Shown piece by piece: positions 43,416 through 51,650 of a stretch of DNA of 64,000 nt. A model generated the notes under the pieces. The model was given only the letters and a program-made list of their open reading frames with translations. It ran no database searches and had not been told where the DNA came from. Position numbers and translations under genes: made by a program. Position 1 is the first letter of the stretch; each line of letters begins with the position of its first letter. This stretch comes from Acinetobacter oleivorans DR1 (lineage in GTDB: Bacteria; Pseudomonadota; Gammaproteobacteria; Pseudomonadales; Moraxellaceae), in assembly GCF_000196795.1 (NCBI RefSeq), contig NC_014259.1:3162001-3226000 (forward strand), in the 5' to 3' direction.

Positions 43416-44220
43416 TTAAAATATCCTCATAGTTGGGTAAAGCCGTGCACCGGCATCGGATAGGCTGACCGGGATGTCCACCGTCTGGTGGTGAATCCCA
43501 TCTAAATGTTTTACCCTGTTTATGTTGGTGGTCTGGCCGCACACGCTCATCTTTAGCCGTTTGCCATGTGTATGTCTCGACACCCATTGAAAGCTGTCGA
43601 GCTTGGTTAATTTGGCCGTTAATCTTGCCCATCTGATCACTAGCAATAAGACGAGCCCGATAATCAGTAGATAACCCTAGTTGCTTAATAGCTTTGGCCA
43701 ACTCTTCATTTGTTTGGCCAGTCTGCAAAGCGTTGGTAATTAATACTTCAAGCTTATCGGCGTATTGCTGCGGGATAGACTTAATCAAGCTGACATTTGC
43801 TGTGATGTTTAGATCTACCTCGTCCTGAATATCAGCAGCTCGATAGAACGGCGTTAGATCCACACCAATAATTGATTTGGTATGTTCTGCAATTTGCTTG
43901 TCTACTTCCTTTTGGGTATCAGTCACAACCTTTGTGGCCAATGGTCGGGAAATCTCAACAACATATTTTGTGAGCTTATCCCTAAACGCCGTCATCATGT
44001 CCGAGAACCATGCATCACCGATATTCTGGCCTACTGTGGGAATAACTAAGTCCTTTGTTTGTTCCTGACAGTATTTTGAAATAGCCAGTAATTGCCGTGT
44101 GTAATAAAGCTCAACACGGCGATTTACGTGTACATCTCTAGGCTTAGAAGCTTTACGACCTTTCTTACGCTTCTTCGCCTGCTGGAGGTGTGGCTTCAGG
44201 ATCTGAATTATCGTTGTCAT
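43408..44220 (-). CDS. Head morphogenesis protein, SPP1 gp7/Mu F-type
   Basis: A protein of 270 aa. The C-terminal hallmark is TYTWQTAKDERVRPDHQHKQGKTF, then GGHPGQPIRCRCTALP. The middle part has QLGLSTDYRARLIASDQMGKINGQINQARQLSMG, all typical of the F/gp7 domain. These proteins enter the procapsid with the portal. The start overlaps the portal end by 56 bases. Confidence 0.88.
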   Translation of the reverse strand: MTTIIQILKPHLQQAKKRKKGRKASKPRDVHVNRRVELYYTRQLLAISKYCQEQTKDLVIPTVGQNIGDAWFSDMMTAFRDKLTKYVVEISRPLATKVVTDTQKEVDKQIAEHTKSIIGVDLTPFYRAADIQDEVDLNITANVSLIKSIPQQYADKLEVLITNALQTGQTNEELAKAIKQLGLSTDYRARLIASDQMGKINGQINQARQLSMGVETYTWQTAKDERVRPDHQHKQGKTFRWDSPPDGGHPGQPIRCRCTALPNYEDILID

Positions 44221-45499
44221 TAAGCTTCACCATTGTCTCAAGCCCTTTGATATGCTCTTCATCAATTACTGAATAAACGCCATCAATAACAAGTTGTTTT
44301 GCTATCTGTGGCTCTGTAATGACACCCATTTGAAGATATTTATCGTCACGTTCTGCATTAGCCTTCTCAACCTCAGCACGAACCTTACCGTCTAACTGCC
44401 ATAACGGGTTAAATACAACGTCTAAGCTTGGAATCTGACGACCAAACGTAGTTTGAACAATTACTCTTAGAAGCTTTAACATGAAAGGTTTTAATGACCA
44501 GACTTGCTTAGTTGCAATACTGTCGTAATAGTTCCTTGTGTCATGCTCGCCTGTTGCGTTCATACCCGCAGGTGATTGACCGAATAACACCGTATATGGC
44601 ATTTCGGCCGCTCCAGAAGTTTGTATCGAATATTCACGCATAAGGTCAGGTAAACCACCAAAGCTATAAGATTTAGAGTCGTACTCCTCCTCTTTATCTA
44701 AAACGATCATGCCGTTTAGACCTTTAAGCAACCCGACACTAAGAAAACGTTCTGCTACACCTTTTAGATCCTCTTTGATCTTATCAACCAAATGCGGGGT
44801 TCTAATCACATCAATTTTAGATTCATGAACTAGGCTAGCAGTGGCCTTCTTCACAGCTGCATGATCTAGCAGATCCTCATAGACTTCCTGCAAAATACTT
44901 TGAGGCTCTTCATTGACTACATCAGCATGGGCAAATTTAATTAAGCGTGTGTGGTGGATCCGTTGGTTAGACTTTCCATCAAGTTTTAGCTTGTAAAATT
45001 CAGGTTGCTTTAAAAGACCGCCTGCTTCACTTGGTGGCAAGTATTTTGAAGTATCGGCTTCAATCTGCTTTTTCTTCAGCACCGTGAAAAACTCTAAACG
45101 ACCAATGCCTAACTTGTTTAAATCAAACGGTTGATCCAAGTCACCGCCGTCCACAGTTCCTAGAAGCACATAGCAAACGCCATATAAGCGAGAAAGGACT
45201 AAACTAGATAATAGCACCCTATCTAAGTTAAAAGCCTTACACGCTTCTTTAAGCTTCAATAAATCATTATCTTGAATCCCTTCGTAAAACCAACCCGCTC
45301 GGAGCATGTCACTTGCTGGGCGGTTGACGATTCGCTTAGCCAACCAGTGTTGATACACGGCTTCTAATTGCTCATCAGGAATTATCTTCTTAACGAAAGA
45401 ACCGTGTGATGCCTTGTCACGTTCGGTACCAAGATTTGAGACAAAGTTTGTATACGCCCCTGCATCGCCAATTGCATCGGACTTTTTATCTTCAGCCAT
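44165..45499 (-). CDS. Portal protein, DUF1073-type
   Basis: A protein of 444 aa. QHWLAKRIVNRPASDMLRAGWFYEGI, IHHTRLIKFAHADV and PYTVLFGQSPAGMNATGEHDTRNYYDSIATKQ are portal landmarks. The twelve-fold ring sits at the capsid vertex for DNA packaging. Databases sometimes label DUF1073 proteins as anti-CBASS Acb1-like because of a shared domain name. Here the length, position after terminase and portal motifs argue for an ordinary portal. Confidence 0.88.
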   Translation of the reverse strand: MAEDKKSDAIGDAGAYTNFVSNLGTERDKASHGSFVKKIIPDEQLEAVYQHWLAKRIVNRPASDMLRAGWFYEGIQDNDLLKLKEACKAFNLDRVLLSSLVLSRLYGVCYVLLGTVDGGDLDQPFDLNKLGIGRLEFFTVLKKKQIEADTSKYLPPSEAGGLLKQPEFYKLKLDGKSNQRIHHTRLIKFAHADVVNEEPQSILQEVYEDLLDHAAVKKATASLVHESKIDVIRTPHLVDKIKEDLKGVAERFLSVGLLKGLNGMIVLDKEEEYDSKSYSFGGLPDLMREYSIQTSGAAEMPYTVLFGQSPAGMNATGEHDTRNYYDSIATKQVWSLKPFMLKLLRVIVQTTFGRQIPSLDVVFNPLWQLDGKVRAEVEKANAERDDKYLQMGVITEPQIAKQLVIDGVYSVIDEEHIKGLETMVKLNDNDNSDPEATPPAGEEA

Positions 45500-45507
45500 A
45501 ATTTCCT

Positions 45508-47034
45508 CTAATCAAATACAGTTGGCTTGCTTGCTAATGAATCGTTAATTGCATCAATGGTTGGGTCCCATTGGTCGTCATGGTCATGTGTCCAATCGGC
45601 GGTGAGCCCTTCAATTTCTTCAATGTAGTTCAAAAGCCATGGTGCTTCTGATGGCAGCCAGACACGGCGCTCTTCAACGTAGAACACCACATCCATAGTT
45701 CGTGTAAGTTTGTCTGTACTTCGCTGAATCGCTCGTATTGGTAAAGTGGTCTGCTTAGATATGGATTGAATTAATCCGGTACCACTCGCCTTATCTTCTA
45801 CGGCCATATAGCGAAGTTTGCCGATCTTAGTATTGCCATCCTTATGCTTATTAATAAAAGCTTTAGCCTCTTTTAAAAGCTCTGGTGCTTCCCATTTGCC
45901 GCGCTTCACGTCAATGATGTAAAGATTATTGTCATATCCAAGACCAGCACATATAAACACAGAATAATCGTTATGCTCTTTTGTCTTTTGCGCCGTATCT
46001 GCCCAAATCGCCCGCCACTTAAGAACTGGTAGATCTAGATAACGTGGGAACCATTCCGCCTTAACAAGATCGCCACCTAGCTTTTTAGGGTTTTGCATGT
46101 ATTGGCTTGCAAATGTATAGCGTGACACTGTGGCGCCGTCTTTATCTTCGCCGCCTTTCTCCAACTGCAGCAATGAAAGTAACGATTCTTTTAATGGCCA
46201 ATAGCTTTGACGGCCTTTCGCATCTCGCTCAACATTACGTGGAATTTTGCTCTGTATTTTTTCAGGCAACTTACTGATGTACTCATCATCGATAAGCGCG
46301 GGAATACTGATCTGTTCCCATACACCAGGCACATTGCCGGTCATCACAAAGTTAGTTGGATCCTCAACGTGCAAACGCTGCATTATCAGAATAATGGGGG
46401 TATCAGATTTAGCTTTACGTGAGTTGACCGTGTTTAGAATCTTACGGTTAGCTTTGCGTCTTGCTGTCTGGCTAAATGCATCCTCAGGCTTTAATGGGTC
46501 ATCAAGAATGATTGCTCCGGTAAAACCTTCATTGGCTAATGTACCGGCACGGCGACCTGTGACCTGCCCGCCCATAGAGGCAGAATAAACATGTCCAGCA
46601 TCATATCCATCGACTGTAGTTTTCCAACTAGATTTAGCGTCCGTACTGGTAGAGATCTTTACAGGCCATAAACTCTGAAAGTCTTCTGACTTAACAATGT
46701 TTCTTGCTGTAGCTGATACATCCTCAACAAGTGACTGTGAGAAAGACAAATACAAAAAGCGTGAACGAGGATTACGCGCTACCCCACGAGAAATAAGGTT
46801 TGTAAGTAATTCAGTTTTACCACTACCCGGTGGAACGTTAATAACTAGGTTCTTAACCTTTCCAGCAATTACCTCGTCAATCTTGTCGGCAATATATTCA
46901 TGATGCCAATTGACCGAAAACTTAAAGCCCATACGTGGCAAGAAAAAGGCACGGGTGAAAAATAAATGTTCTTTCTCACACTTAATCCGCTTAGCTTTGG
47001 TTTTAACAGGATCAATATTCGTTCTCGAGTTCAT
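45508..47034 (-). CDS. terL: Terminase large subunit
   Basis: A protein of 508 aa. Walker A VINVPPGSGKTELLTNLISRG is at about residue 67, and Walker B with the acidic pair is GAIILDDPLKPEDA near residue 170. The C-terminal RNase-H-like nuclease region begins AIWADTAQKTKEHNDYSVFI, and DHDDQWDPTIDAINDSL is near the end. It powers DNA packaging and cuts concatemers. The start overlaps the small-subunit stop by 23 bases. Confidence 0.93.
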   Translation of the reverse strand: MNSRTNIDPVKTKAKRIKCEKEHLFFTRAFFLPRMGFKFSVNWHHEYIADKIDEVIAGKVKNLVINVPPGSGKTELLTNLISRGVARNPRSRFLYLSFSQSLVEDVSATARNIVKSEDFQSLWPVKISTSTDAKSSWKTTVDGYDAGHVYSASMGGQVTGRRAGTLANEGFTGAIILDDPLKPEDAFSQTARRKANRKILNTVNSRKAKSDTPIILIMQRLHVEDPTNFVMTGNVPGVWEQISIPALIDDEYISKLPEKIQSKIPRNVERDAKGRQSYWPLKESLLSLLQLEKGGEDKDGATVSRYTFASQYMQNPKKLGGDLVKAEWFPRYLDLPVLKWRAIWADTAQKTKEHNDYSVFICAGLGYDNNLYIIDVKRGKWEAPELLKEAKAFINKHKDGNTKIGKLRYMAVEDKASGTGLIQSISKQTTLPIRAIQRSTDKLTRTMDVVFYVEERRVWLPSEAPWLLNYIEEIEGLTADWTHDHDDQWDPTIDAINDSLASKPTVFD

Positions 47035-47488
47035 CTATCGCCTGCCTTACCTGCTCATCGGTAGCAGTCACATAGGTAATATTTTCGCTTTGTAATGGAC
47101 CACCGCCAGCGCCTGTAATTTCAGTTTTATTCGTGTACTTGCCGCCCATGTCCTCAGCAGCTTGTTTAAGAATGCTTAGAGCTGCTACACGGTTTCTACT
47201 GTGCTTTTGATATTGGCTTTCATAACGCTGTAAACGCACCGCTAAGTTTGCAATTGGGATTGCCTCAGGCTTACCCAAAAACATTTCGCGAGTCTTTTCA
47301 AAATCTTTTCTTAACTCTTCGCTTAGGTTCTCACCTGCCCGTTTAGTTGGGTCGTATTTCTCACACTGCTGTTTAGTAACTTTTATCCCGTATTCTTGGT
47401 TGACGAGCTCAGCAGTTTCTGTGGGTGTATTAAATACGGCAAGTGAGCGAACTATAAAGAGTTTTACCTCCTTTTTTAGAGCCGCCAT
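47012..47488 (-). CDS. Terminase small subunit-like, DUF2280-type
   Basis: A protein of 158 aa. LFIVRSLAVFNTPTETAELVNQEYGIKVTKQQCEKYDPTKRAG is a helix-turn-helix DNA-binding region found in DUF2280 proteins that precede TerL in many Acinetobacter and Pseudomonas phages. It should recognise the packaging site, which is likely nearby. Confidence 0.8.
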   Translation of the reverse strand: MAALKKEVKLFIVRSLAVFNTPTETAELVNQEYGIKVTKQQCEKYDPTKRAGENLSEELRKDFEKTREMFLGKPEAIPIANLAVRLQRYESQYQKHSRNRVAALSILKQAAEDMGGKYTNKTEITGAGGGPLQSENITYVTATDEQVRQAIDELENEY

Positions 47489-47524
47489 ATCCTCAATCCT
47501 GTCAACCTACGTCAACCTAAATAG

Positions 47525-47550
47525 CCAAAAAAAAGAGCCTCAAGGCTCAG
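47525..47550 (-). terminator. Terminator after the metallopeptidase gene
   Basis: On the minus strand GAGCC-N4-GGCTC is followed by eight T residues, just past the stop at 47,547 and before the terminase genes. Confidence 0.8.
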
Positions 47551-48188
47551 GTAATTACACAGTTTCCACAGCATTTAGAAATATCTAAATCAGAAACAAA
47601 CGGCGGGTTTTTAGCGACTTCAATTAATCGCTTAACCTTTTCATTTGCGCCCCAGCGCTTCACAACACCGATAAACTCTTCCACATCATGCCCAGCTAAA
47701 TAGTGCTTAGGTAGGCCAGTATGATCACTGTAAATAATCTCACCGTCCGAGTCTCGCTCTACACCAATGTGATATAGCTCATGTTCAAGCAATGCACAAA
47801 ACTCGCTATCGTTTGCCTTTTCACAAAAGCTTGCATCGATTGTGATTAAGTAAATTGGAACGAAACCGAACCAATCACGCATTTGCTGCTCTTGACGGGC
47901 TTTCTTCCAGCCGCCTTGTTGAAACATAACCTTTTCACATTGGCCGAGCACCATGCGCTTAGCTTTTGTATAAGCAGTTGATGCCCATGCAAAAGCTAAG
48001 AACTTCTCATTGTCATGAATGAGCTCAGCAATATGGTCATGATCTGGATTATGTAAAGGTCCACCAAGCGTAAGAAAATTAGCAACTACCCAGTTTTTTA
48101 AATCCGGCGCAGGTACTATGCGTATCGCTTCCTCTTCATCTGCTTGGTCTATAAAATCAGTTGGAGGAAATGGTCTGATCTGATCCAT
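47547..48188 (-). CDS. Putative phage metallopeptidase (HExxH)
   Basis: A protein of 213 aa. The zinc-peptidase signature is LLEHELYHIGVERD (HELYH, with Glu as base) at about residue 140, and a further His in GLPKHYLAGHDVEEF may be the third ligand. The end is Cys-rich (KCCGNCVI). Seen in several Acinetobacter phages before the terminase genes; substrate unknown. It overlaps the upstream nuclease-like gene by 32 bases. Confidence 0.7.
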   Translation of the reverse strand: MDQIRPFPPTDFIDQADEEEAIRIVPAPDLKNWVVANFLTLGGPLHNPDHDHIAELIHDNEKFLAFAWASTAYTKAKRMVLGQCEKVMFQQGGWKKARQEQQMRDWFGFVPIYLITIDASFCEKANDSEFCALLEHELYHIGVERDSDGEIIYSDHTGLPKHYLAGHDVEEFIGVVKRWGANEKVKRLIEVAKNPPFVSDLDISKCCGNCVIT

Positions 48189-48624
48189 TAAATATTTGCC
48201 TCTTTAAATTTTTTAGCCACTGACTAGCGTATTCAGTCCGCAACTGCAAAGGCCCAGACTCATCAATGCGACATCTAGAAGCCGTCTCTATGCGAATTAC
48301 TGTGTATCCCATCTCTTCAGCCACATCGTAACGATCAAGACTCCAAGCTTTGTTTTTAAGCTTACCCTTACGTCCACCCGACCAAGGGCCGCCAGCAATT
48401 TCCACTAAAATTCGATGTTCGATTAAATGAAAATCAAAACGCCAATGCTTTGTAGATTTAAACTGGAATTTCTTTTCATATTTAATTTCCAGATTATCTA
48501 AAGTTTCAGTAAATTCTTCCTCTGCCTCTAAGTACTTTTGGGTAGCTTTAGGAAGTGGTCTACTCTTAGGTTTGGTTTTAGGTTCTTTTTTTCTTGTAAG
48601 CCAAAAATAATCTTTCCCATCCAT
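48157..48624 (-). CDS. Vsr/DUF559-like PD-(D/E)XK nuclease
   Basis: A protein of 155 aa. The core reads KHWRFDFHLIEHRILVEIAGGPWSGGRKG. The Asp of FDF and the VEIAG Glu stand in the D-x(n)-ExK/Q arrangement of Vsr/very-short-patch and DUF559 nucleases, and the GGxWSGGR phrase is shared with the protein at 50,735. Position close to terminase suggests a role in DNA processing for packaging, comparable to the HNH enzymes of other phages. Substrate inferred only. Confidence 0.65.
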   Translation of the reverse strand: MDGKDYFWLTRKKEPKTKPKSRPLPKATQKYLEAEEEFTETLDNLEIKYEKKFQFKSTKHWRFDFHLIEHRILVEIAGGPWSGGRKGKLKNKAWSLDRYDVAEEMGYTVIRIETASRCRIDESGPLQLRTEYASQWLKNLKRQIFNGSDQTISSN

Positions 48625-48636
48625 GCCCTAAGCTCC

Positions 48637-48828
48637 TTAAAAGAAGCCCTCAGGCTTATTGTTTAGGCGAGCAATTAATTTGTTTTGCTTTGCTAAGGTC
48701 AAAAAAAATCGCTCATCTATTTGAGCGATCTGTTCTTGAGATAATCCTTTCGTTGTACAGCTTCCCAAATGATTAAGCTCTATTTGAAGCTGTCCAATCT
48801 CATAAGTGATTTTTTGAAATTCAGTCAT
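48637..48828 (-). CDS. Short helical hypothetical protein
   Basis: A protein of 63 aa from the ATG at 48828 after TTGGAGC. The longer frame to 48,909 reads through a terminator hairpin and is unlikely. FQKITYEIGQLQIELNHLGS suggests a coiled coil. No family recognised. Confidence 0.55.
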   Translation of the reverse strand: MTEFQKITYEIGQLQIELNHLGSCTTKGLSQEQIAQIDERFFLTLAKQNKLIARLNNKPEGFF

Positions 48829-48841
48829 ACATGCTCCAAAA

Positions 48842-48882
48842 AGAAAAAGCCCCGCCAATAATCGATATTTAGCGGGGCCATT
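48842..48882 (-). terminator. Terminator after the phage dam gene
   Basis: GCCCCGC and GCGGGGC arms around an AT-rich loop are followed on the minus strand by CTTTTTCTTTTT. Confidence 0.75.
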
Positions 48883-48911
48883 TGCGCCACAATAATCATG
48901 GCAAAACAAAA

Positions 48912-49682
48912 CTAATAATTCATAATTATTAGTTCATTGCTTTTTTTACTCTTTGCTGCCACGTCACGACAAACAGAGTAATTAATTGAAGTAACTGCAA
49001 AATTAAAACCCTTAAAGATCTCACGAATCTTTTCATGGTCATTAATTGACAGCATCACCTTCCCTTTGCAATTATTCATCTTCTCAGAAAGCAGCTCATA
49101 TTGATCAATCGAAAAATCCACACCATATCCAGCAGTATCAAGGTAAGGTGGATCCGCATAAAAGAAAGTGTGTTCCCTGTCATACCGATCAAAGCACTTA
49201 TCCCAAGATTGATTCTCAATATAAACGCCATTTAAACGCAAATGGGCAGAACTTAAAAATTCTTCAATCCTTAAAAGGTTAAATGAACGTCCTGTTGTAC
49301 CATATCCAAAACTTTGACCAGAAACTCTACCACCAAAAGCATGCTGCTGAAGATAATAAAATCTTGCAGCTCTTTGTATATCAGTTAATGTGTCTGGTAC
49401 TTTTAAATTTTCCCATTCAAATATTTGGCGGCTCGAAATACACCATTTAAATTGCCGTACAAATTCCTCAAGATGGTTCTGAACAACTCGATAGAGATTT
49501 ACCAACTCACCATTTAAATCGTTTATAACCTCTGTCTTTGCCGGATCTTCTCTTAAAAAGAACAATGCAGCACCACCGCAAAATAATTCCACATAACATG
49601 AATGTTCAGGGAATCGACTCAACAAATCCTTAGCTAAACGGCTTTTACCACCCTGCCATGGAATTATTGGTTTTGATTTCAT
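48912..49682 (-). CDS. Phage Dam-type DNA adenine methyltransferase
   Basis: A protein of 256 aa from the ATG at 49682 behind AGGAAA. PIIPWQGGKSRLAKDLLSRFP, CYVELFCGGAALFFLRED and the catalytic FFYADPPYLDTAGYG are present. The C-terminal YSVCRDVAAKSKKSNELIIMNY is typical. N6-adenine methylation of phage DNA could block host restriction. It is the first gene after the late promoter, so it acts late, just before packaging. Confidence 0.92.
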   Translation of the reverse strand: MKSKPIIPWQGGKSRLAKDLLSRFPEHSCYVELFCGGAALFFLREDPAKTEVINDLNGELVNLYRVVQNHLEEFVRQFKWCISSRQIFEWENLKVPDTLTDIQRAARFYYLQQHAFGGRVSGQSFGYGTTGRSFNLLRIEEFLSSAHLRLNGVYIENQSWDKCFDRYDREHTFFYADPPYLDTAGYGVDFSIDQYELLSEKMNNCKGKVMLSINDHEKIREIFKGFNFAVTSINYSVCRDVAAKSKKSNELIIMNY

Positions 49683-49699
49683 AAAAAATTTCCTGTGCA

Positions 49700-49825
49700 A
49701 AAGCTTACATTTTTGGTAGCCTTCACCGATCGTGTGCACGATAGCTGGGCTTGCTTTTGACAGTCTATGTCTGTCGAGAGATCGGCATACTGTTCCCGCA
49801 GTATGTCGTTCCCAGTCTTGCGATA
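49700..49825. other. Hairpin-rich leader between late terminators and dam
   Basis: Several exact inverted repeats occur: ATCGTG/CACGAT at 49729-49742, GACAG/CTGTC at 49759-49775, CATACTG/CAGTATG at 49786-49805, and CTGGG (49745) with CCCAG (49811). CCGATC (49726) can also pair with GATCGG (49780), crossing the last stem. It is either the 5' leader of the late mRNA (minus) or, read on the plus strand, a small RNA ending at the next terminator. Confidence 0.45.
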
Positions 49826-49866
49826 TAAAAAAACTCGGTATCCGTTAGGAACCGAGTTTTTCTTTG
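49826..49866. terminator. Strong bidirectional terminator in the late leader
   Basis: AAACTCGGT-N12-ACCGAGTTTTT has T-runs on either strand. It lies about 75-110 bases downstream of the late promoter on the minus strand. Confidence 0.85.
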
Positions 49867-49872
49867 GCCAAT

Positions 49873-49903
49873 AAAAAAGCCCACCTTTGGCGAGCTTTTA
49901 AAA
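49873..49903 (-). terminator. First late terminator after pR'-like promoter
   Basis: On the minus strand GCTCGCC-N3-GGTGGGC is followed by TTTTTTATTG. It begins about 40 bases after the expected start of late transcription, the place of tR' in lambdoid phages. Confidence 0.65.
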
Positions 49904-49945
49904 TCTTTCTGGCGATTACTTTACATTTCGCCCATTTTAGAAATC

Positions 49946-49975
49946 TTTATACTTAAGTGTATACCCAACTGTCAA
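49946..49975 (-). promoter_or_regulatory. Late promoter (pR'-like) at the end of the Q-like gene
   Basis: A perfect -35 TTGACA (49970-49975), an 18-bp spacer and -10 TATAAA (49946-49951) lie on the minus strand and overlap the stop of the Q-like gene. No other promoter of this quality was seen in the phage. Confidence 0.75.
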
Positions 49976-50724
49976 GCAAAAGTTACTTGTGTATCAGGAA
50001 GTTCAAAACAAAACGAGCGTGAAATACGCGATCTAATTTCATTTTCCCATTCTGCAACAATAGATTCTCCAAATAACTCAAACTTCTGATAGCTTTTTAT
50101 ATATGCAGTCTTGGTGGCAACAATACCTGCAATTTTCATTTTTTCATTTAACGTATATGGTCGCTTACCAGAACCATTACATTTTTCACAAAACCTTGCC
50201 CCATCAGGAAAACCCTTTGAATTAAAAGTTTCAAGTTTTCCTATTCCTTGGCATGCTCCACACATAGCCTTAACAAAAACATGGCCACGCAAAATAATCT
50301 CAGCCATACCTTTTGCCAGATTAGTAAGATCACCTTGAGCATTAGTAGGTGTAAATTTTTTCTCTACCATTTCTTCATGAATTTTTACCGCTAATTTATT
50401 TCGCGCTCGGAAAAAATTACCAGATTTAATCTCTCCGCGAAGGAACTCAACCTTACCGGGTATATCTTCAATACGGCGCTCGGTTTCAAAGTTAAAATTA
50501 TACTTACTATAAAAAGTTTCTGTTTGTTTTTGGGCTGGGGTAATAATTGCAATTCGTTCAAAATCTACCTTTTCAACTAAAACCGTTGCCCAAAGTTTTG
50601 CAGCTGGTGATAAAAGTGCTAATTCACCTAAAACAACATCTTTAGAAATTTTCTTACCTTCAGCTTTGCCTTGAGCAATAGCAAGGCGAAGTAACTCAAT
50701 AAAATCAAACTTTTCAACTAACAT
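49972..50724 (-). CDS. Q-like late antitermination protein with zinc finger
   Basis: A protein of 250 aa. A DnaJ-like zinc module, CGACQGIGKLETFNSKGFPDG then CEKCNGSG, sits at about residues 155-190, as in phage antitermination protein Q of the zinc-finger type. A helical C-terminus with LNEKMKIAGIVATKTAYIKSYQKFEL could bind DNA. It stands last in the early-left operon and its gene ends on the late promoter, where Q normally loads onto paused polymerase. Role: let polymerase ignore the following terminators and transcribe the virion genes. Confidence 0.8.
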   Translation of the reverse strand: MLVEKFDFIELLRLAIAQGKAEGKKISKDVVLGELALLSPAAKLWATVLVEKVDFERIAIITPAQKQTETFYSKYNFNFETERRIEDIPGKVEFLRGEIKSGNFFRARNKLAVKIHEEMVEKKFTPTNAQGDLTNLAKGMAEIILRGHVFVKAMCGACQGIGKLETFNSKGFPDGARFCEKCNGSGKRPYTLNEKMKIAGIVATKTAYIKSYQKFELFGESIVAEWENEIRSRISRSFCFELPDTQVTFA

Positions 50725-50734
50725 AATCGCCTTC

Positions 50735-51139
50735 CTATTTACCCTTCATTAATATTTCAATTTGCTGTATTGCTATTCCAGACATAACTTGTTCTGTGCA
50801 AAACCGTAAAACTGTAAAACCCATCATTGACGCAGAGTTATATTTCTCCATATCCCCGATGTACCCTTTCCCTCTTGTATGGCGACCTCCGCTCCAGACC
50901 CCGCCTTCTACCTCAATCAAAATCTTTGTACCCGTTATTAAAAAATCTGCTCTCCATTTACGTGTTGGATGGAATTTGTATTCCTGCTCAAAACTGATCT
51001 TGTGTGTTTTTAAATGTTGTACAAGCGTTGCCTCGCCTTCACTTACAACTCGTTCTTTTTTTACTGAAACACGGCGCTTAGGTTTGCTACGTGGTTTTGC
51101 ATAAAGACGTTTGTAATCGGCAAGGCTCATTGATGACAT
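50735..51139 (-). CDS. DUF559/Vsr-like nuclease in the resolvase position
   Basis: A protein of 134 aa. The ATG at 51139 overlaps the stop of the upstream gene (ATGA). TRKWRADFLITGTKILIEVEGGVWSGGRHTRGKG carries the Asp-x-Phe and VEVEGG Glu core and the WSGGR phrase of the enzyme at 48,157. Its place directly before Q is where lambdoid phages keep RusA-type Holliday junction resolvases, so a resolvase role is plausible but unproven. Confidence 0.65.
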   Translation of the reverse strand: MSSMSLADYKRLYAKPRSKPKRRVSVKKERVVSEGEATLVQHLKTHKISFEQEYKFHPTRKWRADFLITGTKILIEVEGGVWSGGRHTRGKGYIGDMEKYNSASMMGFTVLRFCTEQVMSGIAIQQIEILMKGK

Positions 51140-51534
51140 CAAGCACCACCCTTAAGCACTGGCTCTAAGTAATCAGGACGTTTCTCAAGTGAGTCTTTCC
51201 AATCACCTCTGAAGGGGTTTTGGCGTTTTGTTAAGTTAAAAAACGCTGAAAGATGAGATTGGTTTCGCCATGCATTACCAACAATATGAGGTTCAACCAA
51301 CCAACCACATGCCATCCCATCCTCATCTGTTGCCATAAAGTTGACGTGTGCAGGAATTACAGACCAATCATATTTTTGCTCCAAACAATGTTTTATAGCG
51401 TCTTCAAGTAAGCGAAATTGTTTTTCTGCTACCCCATCTAACAGAACAACCCAGTCAAGATATTGGTTCATTCGAATACTGCGATTGCCAATTTTTAACC
51501 AGTCGCCATCCACAATAACTTCTGCCTTAATCAT
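51139..51534 (-). CDS. Hypothetical early phage protein
   Basis: A protein of 131 aa, soluble; starts with IKAEVIVDGDWLKIGNRSIRM and has a Trp-rich middle (GWLVEPHIVGNAWRNQ). Four-base overlaps with both neighbours tie it to the replication/recombination operon. No family recognised. Confidence 0.55.
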   Translation of the reverse strand: MIKAEVIVDGDWLKIGNRSIRMNQYLDWVVLLDGVAEKQFRLLEDAIKHCLEQKYDWSVIPAHVNFMATDEDGMACGWLVEPHIVGNAWRNQSHLSAFFNLTKRQNPFRGDWKDSLEKRPDYLEPVLKGGA

Positions 51535-51650
51535 TGTTTCACCTCATCTACTTCCTTACGCGCCAACCACCACAAAGCCACTGCACCGCATAGCGCTGCT
51601 GTTACAAACGAAATTAGTAAACCCCATCCCAAAATCTCGAATTTATTCAT
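51531..51650 (-). CDS. 39-residue membrane protein between replication genes
   Basis: MNKFEILGWGLLISFVTAAL and onward to EVDEVKQ: one hydrophobic helix with a charged C-terminus. ATGA overlaps at both ends (with the O-like gene's stop and the next gene's start) show it is part of the translated operon despite its size. Function unknown. Confidence 0.6.
   Translation of the reverse strand: MNKFEILGWGLLISFVTAALCGAVALWWLARKEVDEVKQ

Noticed and set aside
44165..45499. Anti-CBASS Acb1 label for the DUF1073 protein
   Set aside because: HHT and HDT triplets occur, but length, order after terminase and portal motifs fit a structural portal.
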